The notes beneath the pieces are model-generated. The model did not search any database, was not told the origin of the DNA, and saw nothing but the letters and a program-made list of their open reading frames with translations. Shown here piece after piece: positions 45,301-54,799 of a stretch of 64,000 nucleotides of DNA (positions are counted from its first letter, which is position 1; every line of letters starts with the position of its first letter). The translations under genes and the position numbers were made by a program. The stretch is taken from NCBI GenBank assembly GCA_002419585.1, contig DIGJ01000001.1:38661-102660 (forward strand), given 5' to 3'. This DNA comes from Lachnoclostridium sp. UBA5725 (GTDB lineage: Bacteria; Bacillota; Clostridia; Lachnospirales; Lachnospiraceae).

Positions 45301-45425
45301 CAAGAGGTTTATTTGAACAGTCAAATGAAGAATATTTACGCAAAATTAAAGATAAAATTATGGAGACTTCATGGAACGTGGTTGGAAACAAATATTTTGA
45401 TTTATATAATGGTACTATAAGATAA
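42357..45425 (+). CDS. bifunctional glycosyltransferase with two GT4 domains
   Basis: 1022 residues. First GT-B unit (about 1-385) with the donor site [21 protein letters not shown]; a middle region (about 390-640) without clear motifs; second GT-B unit (about 650-1022) beginning [20 protein letters not shown] and with a donor-site equivalent [20 protein letters not shown], in which the usual Glu-x7-Glu is altered. So the first domain looks fully active and the second may be changed in activity. Mannosyl or rhamnosyl transfer is typical of such polymerising double enzymes. Confidence 0.88.
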   Translation: [1022 protein letters not shown]

Positions 45426-45451
45426 AAAAATAGAAGAAATAGGAGTAGGTA

Positions 45452-47467
45452 ATGATTACTAAAAGCGGGATAGGATTAGGACAATTGAAAAGTAAGGTGC
45501 CAATATGGGGTTTGCGAATTGTATTAATCGTATTAATTATATCAAATATTTACTTAAATATAACACAAACACAGAACCATTTAAATTCTGATATTGTAAA
45601 CGAGACTACCTATAAGCAGCAAGTTTGTGAAACGAAAAGTTTGTTACCGGAAAATTGGATACATCCGCATGAATTGCATACAAATCGCTTAGTTGTCTTG
45701 TTTGCACCCACTTATTGGATTACCCATAATACTTTATTTGCACAGGAGTTAGGTGTCATATTTGGTATGTTTCTTCAATTACTTCTAACTGCTTATTTAC
45801 TAAAACAGTTAAAAGTTAAAGAGACGGTAATTTTACTGTGTTTATGTATTTATTTAGGGTTTAATCCGCAAGCATCGGTACTACATACTTACTTTGATGC
45901 ATATGCAGGGTTTATATTGGCATTTTTATTAACACTTGGGATAGAAATAAATCTAGTGAAGAATATAGATGGAATCAAATCATTTAAAAATTGGACATTT
46001 ATTTCTAAAATTATGATTTTGTTTGCAATTTCAATTTTTTTTGGCTATGGTACTCCAAAACTATTTATTATGTTATATGCCCCAATTATGATTACAGATT
46101 TAATTCTATATTTTAAAGAGCATGGTTTCCAGCATAACTTAGTTTATAATAATCGGTTTTATTCGTTTGTCTTAAATTTATTATTAACAATTTCAAATGT
46201 TATAGCGTATGCGTTCTTTCTGAAAAGTAATATTAAATACAATCCAGTTCCGCTAACGATTGGACAACTAAAAGATCAATTGGATTGGGGGAATCAATCA
46301 TTACGAATAGAAGAAGTTGTTTCTTCCCTAGGATTAACGATACCAGCTGAATTAATTTCGTTGAATGGCATATTATACTTATTGCAAATTGTTTTTATAA
46401 CAGCATTACTTTGTGCTATAATATATTTATTGTTTTATTCAAAAAATGTCTTTTTTATGCAAATTACATTAATGTTGATTTTTTCTACTATACTGATGAT
46501 GGCGTATTTGCTAGTCACTGTGACGGTTTTTAATACTAGCAGATATTATGTATGTACATCAATACTTGCTATTATAGTTATTTGCTTAGCAATTAACGAG
46601 GTTGTTGTAAACAAATTATGGTGGCGTAAAATACCGTTTATATTGTTGTTAGGGATATTATTGCTTTGTTATAAAATTCGTCCGTATGATGAAATGTTAT
46701 TCATACCAACTGCTACAAGGGATAACTTAAAAGAAGTTACACAATTTATAGAAGATAATAATTTTACTACAGCAACTGCATCCTATTGGAACGCTGGACT
46801 CATTAGAGCTTATTCAAATTGGAACATACAAACACGTCAATTTATCGGAGCTCCATCTCAAACACCATTCCTTTGGATAACCGATGAAAGTATATACAAA
46901 CCAGCTTATAACAATCTACCCAATGCATTAATTCTTACTGATGAAGAGGAAGAAAAAGGATATCAAGATAGTGGAATAGCTAAAATATTAAAAGATAATC
47001 ACAAGATTAAAGAAATTGGCGAATTTAATATTTATTCTTTAAAGAGTAGTATTTTTAAAACAGTATTTTTCCCGTCTAAAATTGGCGAAAGTTATCAATA
47101 TACATTTGATCAGTGGCCATTATATTCAAATGATGATAGCTATACAATAAAAGATAGTGAAATAGTTATTGAAGATGGTAACCAATTATTTTATGGTCCA
47201 TATGTTGATGTGAATGATGGTACTTATGATATCTCAATGGAATATGAAATAGACAAAAATGATACCGAATCATTTGGAACTATAAAAATTACGCAATCTA
47301 ATGGACAATCAATACTTGCAGAACAAAAATTAATGTCAGATGCTAAAGAAGTATGTTTAAAAAATATAGAACTACATAATTCAAAGAAATTAGAAGTAGT
47401 GATAGACGTAATGGCAAAAACGGAAGTAAAACTCAAAAAAATTGTTATAAAACGAGTGAATGAATAA
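45452..47467 (+). CDS. polytopic membrane protein, probable GT-C glycosyltransferase
   Basis: 671 residues. Ten or more membrane segments in the first 430 residues, with a long first outside loop holding HPHELHTNRLVVLFAPTYW, then an extracytoplasmic part of about 230 residues ending in a beta-sandwich-like domain (about 545-671). No family is recognised with certainty. The shape fits a GT-C enzyme using undecaprenyl-phosphate sugars. It sits next to the GtrB-like gene and a GtrA gene is in the locus, so it may be the third component of a side-branch glucosylation set. AGGAG precedes the ATG. Confidence 0.7.
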   Translation: MITKSGIGLGQLKSKVPIWGLRIVLIVLIISNIYLNITQTQNHLNSDIVNETTYKQQVCETKSLLPENWIHPHELHTNRLVVLFAPTYWITHNTLFAQELGVIFGMFLQLLLTAYLLKQLKVKETVILLCLCIYLGFNPQASVLHTYFDAYAGFILAFLLTLGIEINLVKNIDGIKSFKNWTFISKIMILFAISIFFGYGTPKLFIMLYAPIMITDLILYFKEHGFQHNLVYNNRFYSFVLNLLLTISNVIAYAFFLKSNIKYNPVPLTIGQLKDQLDWGNQSLRIEEVVSSLGLTIPAELISLNGILYLLQIVFITALLCAIIYLLFYSKNVFFMQITLMLIFSTILMMAYLLVTVTVFNTSRYYVCTSILAIIVICLAINEVVVNKLWWRKIPFILLLGILLLCYKIRPYDEMLFIPTATRDNLKEVTQFIEDNNFTTATASYWNAGLIRAYSNWNIQTRQFIGAPSQTPFLWITDESIYKPAYNNLPNALILTDEEEEKGYQDSGIAKILKDNHKIKEIGEFNIYSLKSSIFKTVFFPSKIGESYQYTFDQWPLYSNDDSYTIKDSEIVIEDGNQLFYGPYVDVNDGTYDISMEYEIDKNDTESFGTIKITQSNGQSILAEQKLMSDAKEVCLKNIELHNSKKLEVVIDVMAKTEVKLKKIVIKRVNE

Positions 47468-47482
47468 AAATAGGAGATACAA

Positions 47483-48487
47483 ATGAAAAAAATAAGCGTA
47501 GTTATTCCTTGCTGGAGTGAGGAAAAAAGTGTTGCTATGATGTATCAAAGATTAACTAAAGTATTCATAGATAAGTTATCCAATTATAATTATGAGATAA
47601 TATTTGTAGATGATTATTCTCCAGATAATACGCGTGTAGAGATTGAGAAAATCTGTGATTTGGACAAGCGTGTAAAGGGAGTTTTTAATGCAAAAAACTT
47701 TGGATTTACAAGAAATGTATTTGCTTCTCTAAAATACGGAGATGGGGATGCTGTATTTATGATTTTCGGTGATTTACAAGATCCACCCGAATTATTACCA
47801 GAATTTGTGAAGAAATGGGAAAATGGAAACAAAGTTGTAATAGGACAACGTACGCATGGGGATGAAAATCGATTTATGTATGCTATGCGAAGCTTATATT
47901 ACAAGATAATAGGTACATTATCTGATACAAAACAAATACAACATTTTAATGGATTTGGTCTTTATGATAAAGCGTTTATTGAAGTAATTAAAGAGTTAGA
48001 TGATCCAGCTCCTTACTTAAAAGGAATTGTTGCTGAGTTTGCTATGAGGCAGTCAGTTGTTCCTTATGAGCAAGCAGCTAGTAATCGAGGAAAATCGGGT
48101 TCTAATTTCTTTAAAAATTATGATGTTGCAATGCTAGGAATTACCTCCTACACAAAAACATTAATGAGAATGGCAACCTTTATTGGTATGGGTCTTGGGG
48201 TTGTAAGTGCTTTGTTTGCAATTTTTATTTTAATTAATAAATTAGTACATTGGAATACCTATCCAATCGGTATACCAACCGTAATAATCGGTATTTTCTT
48301 TATTGGGGCAGTTCAATTATTTTTCCTTGGAATACTTGGAGAATACATCTTAAGTATCAATACAAGAGTTTTAAAACGACCATTGGTTGTTATCGAAAAA
48401 ATGATAAATTTTAGTGAGCCACAATTCGTAGATAGGAAAGAAAAAGATGTTAAAGAAACTGATAAAATCATGGGCACGGACCAGTAA
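47483..48487 (+). CDS. GT2 family transferase, GtrB/DPM1-like
   Basis: 334 residues. GT-A domain (about 1-225) with VVIPCWSEE, the metal site region IIFVDDYSPD and MIFGDLQDPPE; two C-terminal membrane helices (about 235-260 and 270-295). Such enzymes load a sugar, often glucose, on undecaprenyl phosphate. Good AGGAGA before the ATG. The last 41 bases overlap the next gene in another frame. Confidence 0.92.
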   Translation: MKKISVVIPCWSEEKSVAMMYQRLTKVFIDKLSNYNYEIIFVDDYSPDNTRVEIEKICDLDKRVKGVFNAKNFGFTRNVFASLKYGDGDAVFMIFGDLQDPPELLPEFVKKWENGNKVVIGQRTHGDENRFMYAMRSLYYKIIGTLSDTKQIQHFNGFGLYDKAFIEVIKELDDPAPYLKGIVAEFAMRQSVVPYEQAASNRGKSGSNFFKNYDVAMLGITSYTKTLMRMATFIGMGLGVVSALFAIFILINKLVHWNTYPIGIPTVIIGIFFIGAVQLFFLGILGEYILSINTRVLKRPLVVIEKMINFSEPQFVDRKEKDVKETDKIMGTDQ

Positions 48488-49817
48488 TATCCTAAATTCC
48501 AATGAGGACATATTGAAATGGGTGGAAGAACTAAACAATTCGTTGGATGTTAATATTATTTCAAATAAACTATCAGATAGTTCATACTGGTTTTATGATA
48601 GAGAAAGTGGATCGGTTAGAAATAAAAACAATAGTTTTTTTGCAATCAAAGGATTACAAGTGAGAATAGAGGAGAAGTTAGTTTTAGAGCAGCCAACTAT
48701 TATTCAAGATGAAATAGGATATCTTGGAATTATTTGCAAGGAGATAGATGGAGTTATTTATTTTCTGATGCAAGCGAAGATAGAACCAGGAAACATAAAT
48801 AAAATTCAAATCTCACCTACAATTCAAGCTACAAAGAGTAATTTCACGCAACAACATGGTGGTAAAAAACCAGCATATTTGGATTACTTTGTAAATGCGA
48901 ATAGTCATACGATAGTGGTTGATCAAATTCAATCAGAGCAATCTTCCCGATTTTTTTGTAAAAGAAATCGGAACATTATAATTAAAGTTGATGCACCGAT
49001 AGAAGTATTGAAGAGCCATAAATGGATGACCCTAGGACAGCTAAAACAACTGATGCGTTATGATAACTTGGTAAATATGGATACAAGAACTGTGTTATCA
49101 TGTATACCATTTTCTACGTTAAAATATGAAGGAGAAGACTTGTCTGGTTATTTTACAGATAAGGCATTTTACCGTTCTATTATGGAGAAAAATCTATCCG
49201 AAGAATTATCAACCATATATAATTACATTAATAATTATAAAATGTTTGATGAAACCATGAATTCGATTGTGCCTTTACATAATCTAGATCGATGGGAAAT
49301 GAAAGATGATGGTATCTTTTGCAAAGAACAATATAGCTTTAGTGTCATATACTGCGATATTGAAGTTGAGAGTAGAGAAGTAAGGGAATGGGACCAACCG
49401 TTGTTTAAGGCAGAAGGAATTGCCACATTTGGACTATGTACAACCATTGTTGATGGCGTGAGGAAATTCTTAGTATGTGCAAAACCAGAAGTTGGATGTT
49501 TTGATAAGATCGAATTAGGCCCCACGATACAACTAGAGTCAGTTCGTGAAAATGAAGAATCTAATATTGAAAGGAAATTTTTTGCTAATTACAATCAAAA
49601 AGAAAATGTATTGTATGATGTTATTCTATCAGAGGAAGGCGGACGCTTTTATCATGAGCAAAACAGAAATATAATAATTGATATAACAATGGAACAAGTA
49701 GGTAAATTACCAGAAGGGTATTTTTGGGTTACTTATTCAACATTAAATATTATGACTCAGTTTAACAATTGTTTAAATATACAGTTAAGAAATTTGTTGT
49801 CCTTATTGGAGGTATAA
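48447..49817 (+). CDS. NDP-hexose 2,3-dehydratase
   Basis: 456 residues in two homologous halves of about 220 residues, as in the EvaA/SpnO/TylX3 family: block QPTIIQDEIGYLGIICKEI with KIEPGNINKIQISPTIQAT in the first half, and QPLFKAEGIATFGLCTTIV with KPEVGCFDKIELGPTIQLE in the second. It removes the 2-hydroxyl of dTDP-4-keto-6-deoxyglucose, the committed step to 2,6-dideoxysugars. The gene overlaps its predecessor by 41 bases; no later start exists without losing the family N-terminus. Known mainly from antibiotic pathways, hence notable here. Confidence 0.9.
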   Translation: MLKKLIKSWARTSNILNSNEDILKWVEELNNSLDVNIISNKLSDSSYWFYDRESGSVRNKNNSFFAIKGLQVRIEEKLVLEQPTIIQDEIGYLGIICKEIDGVIYFLMQAKIEPGNINKIQISPTIQATKSNFTQQHGGKKPAYLDYFVNANSHTIVVDQIQSEQSSRFFCKRNRNIIIKVDAPIEVLKSHKWMTLGQLKQLMRYDNLVNMDTRTVLSCIPFSTLKYEGEDLSGYFTDKAFYRSIMEKNLSEELSTIYNYINNYKMFDETMNSIVPLHNLDRWEMKDDGIFCKEQYSFSVIYCDIEVESREVREWDQPLFKAEGIATFGLCTTIVDGVRKFLVCAKPEVGCFDKIELGPTIQLESVRENEESNIERKFFANYNQKENVLYDVILSEEGGRFYHEQNRNIIIDITMEQVGKLPEGYFWVTYSTLNIMTQFNNCLNIQLRNLLSLLEV

Positions 49818-49819
49818 AG

Positions 49820-50857
49820 ATGAATAAAATTAAGATAGGAATATTGAGTCCATCTAATATTGCATATAATAGATTTTTGCCATCACTTCAAAAATCTATA
49901 AATTTTGAATATATAGGACTTGCAGTAGCTAATTGTGAGGAATGGAAAAATGAATTTGAAACCGTTTCGGAAGAAATTTTAAAAGCGGATCTAGATAAAG
50001 CAAAACGTTTTACCGATAAATTTGGGGGTGAAATTTATCAAAGTTATACTGATATGATTCATGACACAAATATTGATGCAGTTTATATTCCACTACCTCC
50101 TGCACTACATTATGAGTGGGCAAAAAAAGCATTGATTGCAGGAAAGCACGTATTAGTAGAAAAACCTTCAACTACAAAGCAAGATGATACAAATGAATTA
50201 ATTGAGCTTGCAAAGAAGAAGGATTTAGCTTTTCACGAAAATTATATGTTCGTATTTCATAAACAGGTGAATATCATTAAATCTATGATATCCTCTGAAG
50301 AATTCGGTCAGATCCGAGGTTATAAAATGTCATTTGGATTTCCTAGAAGGGATAAAAGTGATTTTCGATATAATGCAAGTTTGGGAGGCGGAGCACTCCT
50401 TGATTGCGGCGGTTATCCTATGAAACTTGCATCTGTGTTGCTTGGAGAAACGGCAGAGGTTATGTATTCTAAACTTAATTATACCGATGAATTTGAAGTG
50501 AATTTATTTGGAACGGTTGTAATGGAAAATGGCAATGGCATTACGGCTCAGATTTCTTTTGGAATGGACAATGCATACCAGTGCCAACTTGAAGCATGGG
50601 GAAGTAAACAAACAATAATAGCACCTCGTATATTTACAGCTGGAAGCGATGTAGAACCACCTATAATTATAAGGTCATCAACCGATGAAGAGAAGATAGT
50701 ATTGGATACGGATGATCAGTTTTTACATTCTATCGATCACTTTTATGACTGTATAAAGAACGAAAATGCTAGAGTTCAAAATTACAAAACAATAAGCAAG
50801 CAATCGGAACTAGTAGAATACGTGATGAAAAAAGGGGAAGAAGAAAAATGCAGGTAA
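49820..50857 (+). CDS. Gfo/Idh/MocA oxidoreductase, probable sugar 3-ketoreductase
   Basis: 345 residues from ATG 49820, after GGAGG and three bases past the dehydratase stop. N-terminal Rossmann fold (KIGILSPSNIAYNRFLPSL), the conserved EKP of HVLVEKPSTTKQ and the C-terminal domain with LGGGALLDCGGYPMKL. In 2,6-dideoxysugar pathways an enzyme of this family reduces the unstable 3-keto product of the 2,3-dehydratase. The tight linkage to that gene supports this role; stereochemistry at C3 is not predictable. Confidence 0.9.
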   Translation: MNKIKIGILSPSNIAYNRFLPSLQKSINFEYIGLAVANCEEWKNEFETVSEEILKADLDKAKRFTDKFGGEIYQSYTDMIHDTNIDAVYIPLPPALHYEWAKKALIAGKHVLVEKPSTTKQDDTNELIELAKKKDLAFHENYMFVFHKQVNIIKSMISSEEFGQIRGYKMSFGFPRRDKSDFRYNASLGGGALLDCGGYPMKLASVLLGETAEVMYSKLNYTDEFEVNLFGTVVMENGNGITAQISFGMDNAYQCQLEAWGSKQTIIAPRIFTAGSDVEPPIIIRSSTDEEKIVLDTDDQFLHSIDHFYDCIKNENARVQNYKTISKQSELVEYVMKKGEEEKCR

Positions 50858-51411
50858 CGGATTTGGATTTTGGTGGAGTGAAAATAATAGAGCCAAAAGT
50901 TTTTGAAGATAATAGAGGTTATAGTTATGAGTCATATAGTAATAAAATCTTAAGTGAGAGCGGTGTAAATTTTCCATTCGTACTGGATTATGAAGCAATG
51001 AATCTTAAGAAGAATACGATACGAGGAATTCATTTTCAAAATAATCCTCATCCACAAACAAAATTAGTTCGTGTTTTGAGTGGCGAAATATATGATGTTG
51101 TAGTAGACTTAAGAAGTGATTCGCCAACATATAAAAAATGGATTGCACATACGATTTCTGCAGAAAATAAAAAACAAATTTTAATACCAAACGGGTTTGG
51201 ACATGCATTTTTGACAAAAGCAGACAATACGGTTGTGTTATACAAATTTGATGATTATTACGATGGAAGTTTAGTTCGAACGATACGATGGAACGATCCT
51301 GAGATTGCAATTGAATGGGGGATTGAAAATCCTATTTTGTCAAAGGGCGATGAGACAGCACCTTTCTTAATGGAGAGTGATGTAAACTTTACAATGGAGT
51401 TGAATAAATGA
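50848..51411 (+). CDS. RmlC-like dTDP-sugar 3,5- or 5-epimerase
   Basis: 187 residues, cupin fold. Active-site His is in RGIHFQ, the YxFxxxY-like KFDDYYDGSLVRTIRWNDP follows, and RVLSGEIYDVVVDLR is typical. It epimerises dTDP-4-keto-6-deoxyhexoses. Because 2,3-dehydratase and 3-ketoreductase genes precede it, the substrate may be the 2-deoxy form, in which case it yields an L-configured 2,6-dideoxysugar. Ten-base overlap with the previous gene and ATGA-type overlap with the next. Confidence 0.88.
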   Translation: MQVTDLDFGGVKIIEPKVFEDNRGYSYESYSNKILSESGVNFPFVLDYEAMNLKKNTIRGIHFQNNPHPQTKLVRVLSGEIYDVVVDLRSDSPTYKKWIAHTISAENKKQILIPNGFGHAFLTKADNTVVLYKFDDYYDGSLVRTIRWNDPEIAIEWGIENPILSKGDETAPFLMESDVNFTMELNK

Positions 51412-52316
51412 TGAAAAAAGTTGTTATTACTGGAGCAGGTGGATTTATTGGAAAGTCATTAACTGCAGAGTTTATAAAAAAAGGATATTTTGTTTATGCA
51501 ATAGACCGAAAAGCAGATAATTTAGAGGAATTTAGTTCGTGTGAGAATATAAAGATTTTAGCGGTAGACTTACATAATATTGAATATTTAACCAGCCAAA
51601 TAGACCAAGGTATTGATTATTTCTACCATTTTGCATGGCAGGGAATATCTTCTGCAGACTATAAAGATATTAACATTCAAAAGGATAATATTCTAACATC
51701 TGTATCAGTGGCCCAAATGGCAGTTCATTTAAATACAAGGAAGTTTATATTCTTTGGAAGTAATCAACAATATCTAATGAATATAAATTCGATTGATAAT
51801 GAATTCTGTTATAGTAGTGTCTATGGTATTTGCAAAGCTTCTGCACAAATGCTATGCAAATCCGTTGCGGTCAACAAAATGCAATTTAATACGGTTCTAT
51901 TTACAAACGTATTTGGTGTTGGCGATTATTCAAAGCGTACTGCAAATATGTTTATATCAAAGATGTTAAAAGGCGAAGATATCGATTTGATTGAAGGTAA
52001 TAATCTATACGATTGGTTATATATAGACGATGCCATTAATGGAATACTTGCTGTTTCTGAGCATGGAAAAAACAACAAAGATTATTATATTGGAAGTAGG
52101 AAACTTCGTACCTTTAAAGAAATTATATTAGATGTTGCTGGGATATTGAATTCTAAAGTTAATTTGAATTTTGGCACATACAGTGATACTTCTTATACGG
52201 ATTATTCTAAAATAGATTTAGAGGCGTTATACAATGATACCGGTTTTGAATGTAAATCAGCTTTTAATGAGAGCGTAAATAAAACAGCTGAATGGGTATC
52301 AAAGTTAGGTTGGTAG
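51408..52316 (+). CDS. NAD-dependent epimerase/dehydratase, probable dTDP-sugar 4-ketoreductase
   Basis: 302 residues (ATG 51408 or 51411). Short-chain dehydrogenase with GAGGFIGKSL at the N-terminus, Ser-rich FFGSNQQYL and the YxxxK motif as YGICKA. It differs from RmlB-type dehydratases. With no separate RmlD in the locus, this is the best candidate for the last reduction at C4 of the dideoxysugar. The substrate is inferred from position only. Confidence 0.82.
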   Translation: MMKKVVITGAGGFIGKSLTAEFIKKGYFVYAIDRKADNLEEFSSCENIKILAVDLHNIEYLTSQIDQGIDYFYHFAWQGISSADYKDINIQKDNILTSVSVAQMAVHLNTRKFIFFGSNQQYLMNINSIDNEFCYSSVYGICKASAQMLCKSVAVNKMQFNTVLFTNVFGVGDYSKRTANMFISKMLKGEDIDLIEGNNLYDWLYIDDAINGILAVSEHGKNNKDYYIGSRKLRTFKEIILDVAGILNSKVNLNFGTYSDTSYTDYSKIDLEALYNDTGFECKSAFNESVNKTAEWVSKLGW

Positions 52317-52328
52317 AAAGGGAAAAGA

Positions 52329-53510
52329 ATGAATTATGATGTTATTGTAGTGGGAAGTGGTTTTTCGGGGAGTATATTAGCCAGAAAAATAGCTGAGGAA
52401 TGTAATAAAAAAGTATTAGTAGTTGAAAAAAGAACGCATATAGCTGGAAATATGTATGATAGATTTGACGATCATGGAATACTGATACAAGAATATGGTC
52501 CCCACTATTTAAATACAAATAAGTATTATATAATCAATTTTCTGGAAAAGTATGCAACAATGTTTAAACATACCGCAAAGTTATTAAGCTTTATTGATGG
52601 CAATTATGTCAGATTACCATTTAATTTCGAGACGGTACAGCAACTGTTGGGATCAGAAAACTCGGAACAGATCCTAGAAAAATTAAGATCCAGTTTTTCA
52701 GGAAGAGATAGGGTACCTATCTTAGAATTGGTTGAGCATGAAGATAATGATATCCGGAATTATGGTAATCTACTGTTTGAAAAAGCTTACAAAACTTATA
52801 CTGCAAAACAATGGGGTTTATCTGTTGATAAAATAGATAAGTATGTTTTGAATAGAGTACCCATGGCAATGAATTATGACGAAAGATATTTAAACAAGGA
52901 TTTTCAATATTTGCCAGTACAAGGATTTACGAAAATGTTTGAAAATATGTTAAATCATGAAAACATAGTAGTCAAAACAAATCTAAATGCATTAGATTAT
53001 ATAACGTTTGATGAAAATAAGAAGGAAATTTTTTATGATGGAAACTTAGTATCAAGTCTAATTTTTACAGGACCAATTGATGAATTATTCGGTTTGAAGT
53101 ATGGACCATTACCATATCGTTCTTTGGATATCAAGTATGACTATTATGAGAGTGATAGTGCATTGCCGGGTGAGATAGTATCCTATCCTCAAGCAATAGG
53201 ATATACAAGAAGTACGGAATATAGAAAAATAATGTATGACTGTAGTAATGTCAAGGGGACTGTTGTAGCCACTGAATACCCAATGCAATATAATCCAAAG
53301 AATGAAATTGGTAACATTCCGTATTATCCTGTAAATACAGTTGAAAGTAATATTCTTTATGAGAAGTATTTAAAAGAAGTTAGTAAATATAAAAATTTAT
53401 TTTTATGTGGGAGATTAGCAGAATTTAAATATTACAATATGGATGTTTGTATCGAACATGCGCTTGATTATTTCGAAAATATTAAGGAATATTTGGAGAC
53501 TCATGCATGA
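52329..53510 (+). CDS. glf: UDP-galactopyranose mutase
   Basis: 393 residues, full length. FAD site VVGSGFSGSILARKIAEE, family motif KRTHIAGNMYD, and EYGPHYLNTN carrying the conserved His; the C-terminal GRLAEFKYYNMDVCIEHAL is also typical. It interconverts UDP-galactopyranose and UDP-galactofuranose, so the polymer probably contains galactofuranose. The stop overlaps the GtrA start. Confidence 0.96.
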   Translation: MNYDVIVVGSGFSGSILARKIAEECNKKVLVVEKRTHIAGNMYDRFDDHGILIQEYGPHYLNTNKYYIINFLEKYATMFKHTAKLLSFIDGNYVRLPFNFETVQQLLGSENSEQILEKLRSSFSGRDRVPILELVEHEDNDIRNYGNLLFEKAYKTYTAKQWGLSVDKIDKYVLNRVPMAMNYDERYLNKDFQYLPVQGFTKMFENMLNHENIVVKTNLNALDYITFDENKKEIFYDGNLVSSLIFTGPIDELFGLKYGPLPYRSLDIKYDYYESDSALPGEIVSYPQAIGYTRSTEYRKIMYDCSNVKGTVVATEYPMQYNPKNEIGNIPYYPVNTVESNILYEKYLKEVSKYKNLFLCGRLAEFKYYNMDVCIEHALDYFENIKEYLETHA

Positions 53511-53905
53511 AAACAAGAATTAGTAACTTGATTAAAAAACATGCAGAATTAATTTTATATGGATTTTTTGGAATATTAACTGTTCTTGTTAATACGGTTA
53601 CCTTTTCAGTATTGTCGTTACTATTTTCAAATGAAATTATTGCAAATACAATTGCTTTTTTTATCGCTGTACAATTTGCATACTTTACTAACACAAAGTT
53701 TGTTTTTAAAGAAGCGTTTACAAAACAGAATTTTTTACAATTCTGGGGGATGCGCATAGGAACGTTAGTCATTGACAACGGAGGGCTTTGGTTATTATTG
53801 AAATGCAACATAAATACGTTACTAGCAAAAATACTTGTTAATATTATAATTATACTGTTAAATTACATATTGAGTAAATTTGTAATTTTTAAGAAGAAAG
53901 GATAA
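53507..53905 (+). CDS. GtrA-family membrane protein
   Basis: 132 residues with four membrane segments and the family motifs YGFFGILTVLVNT and FAYFTNTKFVFK. GtrA proteins are thought to flip undecaprenyl-phosphate sugars made by GtrB enzymes; a GtrB-like gene lies at 47483-48487. ATG overlaps the glf stop (ATGA). Confidence 0.93.
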   Translation: MKTRISNLIKKHAELILYGFFGILTVLVNTVTFSVLSLLFSNEIIANTIAFFIAVQFAYFTNTKFVFKEAFTKQNFLQFWGMRIGTLVIDNGGLWLLLKCNINTLLAKILVNIIIILLNYILSKFVIFKKKG

Positions 53906-53908
53906 AAA

Positions 53909-54799
53909 ATGAAGGGAATTATACTTGCAGGAGGAAAAGGAACACGTTTGTATCCGAATACAAAGGTGGTTTCGAAACAACTATTACCTATTTATGATAA
54001 GCCACTGATCTATTATCCTCTTTCCGTGTTGCTTTTAGCAAAAATTAAAGATATATTGGTTATTTCCACGCCGGAGGATATTTCAAGATATATGGATTTG
54101 TTGGAGGATGGATCGGATCTTGGTATACGAATTCAATACAAAATACAAGATGAACCTCGTGGTTTAGCTGACGCATTTATTCTTGGAGAGGAATTCATTG
54201 GTGATGATAGCGTTTGTTTGGTGTTAGGAGATAATGTGTTTTATGGACAAGGATTTAGTATAACATTAAAAAATGCGCAAGAACAGATAAAAAGTGGAGG
54301 TGCAACCGTGTTTGGTTATCCAGTTGCAAATCCAAAAGAGTTCGGTGTCGTTGAATTTGATGAAGCTAATAAGGTTGTTTCAATCGAAGAGAAACCAGAA
54401 ATTCCAAAATCAGATTATGCGGTTCCGGGTTTATATTTTTACGACAATGAAGTGACAAAGATTGCAAAAAAAGTAAAACCATCTGCTAGAGGTGAAATTG
54501 AAATTACGTCAATAAATAATTACTATCTAAGTATAGGGAGATTAAATGTTACACTAATGGGTAGGGGTATGGCTTGGCTGGATACTGGCTCTCCAAAAGG
54601 AATGCTAAAAGCTGCCGAATTTGTACAAACTGTGCAGGATATGCAAGGCTATTACATTGCATGTGTGGAGGAACTTGCATGGAGAAATAAGTTTATTACA
54701 AATGAACAATTCAGAATGCTTGGTGAACGAATGAAAATGACTGAGTATGGGCAATACATATTAAAACTTGCGGAGGAAGAAAGATGCAAAACATATTAG
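53909..54799 (+). CDS. rfbA: glucose-1-phosphate thymidylyltransferase
   Basis: 296 residues. Nucleotide-binding [39 protein letters not shown] and the EEKPEIPKS block are all canonical RmlA. It makes dTDP-glucose from glucose-1-phosphate and dTTP, the entry to the dTDP sugars of this locus. AAAGGA precedes the ATG. Overlaps rfbB by 16 bases. Confidence 0.97.
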   Translation: MKGIILAGGKGTRLYPNTKVVSKQLLPIYDKPLIYYPLSVLLLAKIKDILVISTPEDISRYMDLLEDGSDLGIRIQYKIQDEPRGLADAFILGEEFIGDDSVCLVLGDNVFYGQGFSITLKNAQEQIKSGGATVFGYPVANPKEFGVVEFDEANKVVSIEEKPEIPKSDYAVPGLYFYDNEVTKIAKKVKPSARGEIEITSINNYYLSIGRLNVTLMGRGMAWLDTGSPKGMLKAAEFVQTVQDMQGYYIACVEELAWRNKFITNEQFRMLGERMKMTEYGQYILKLAEEERCKTY

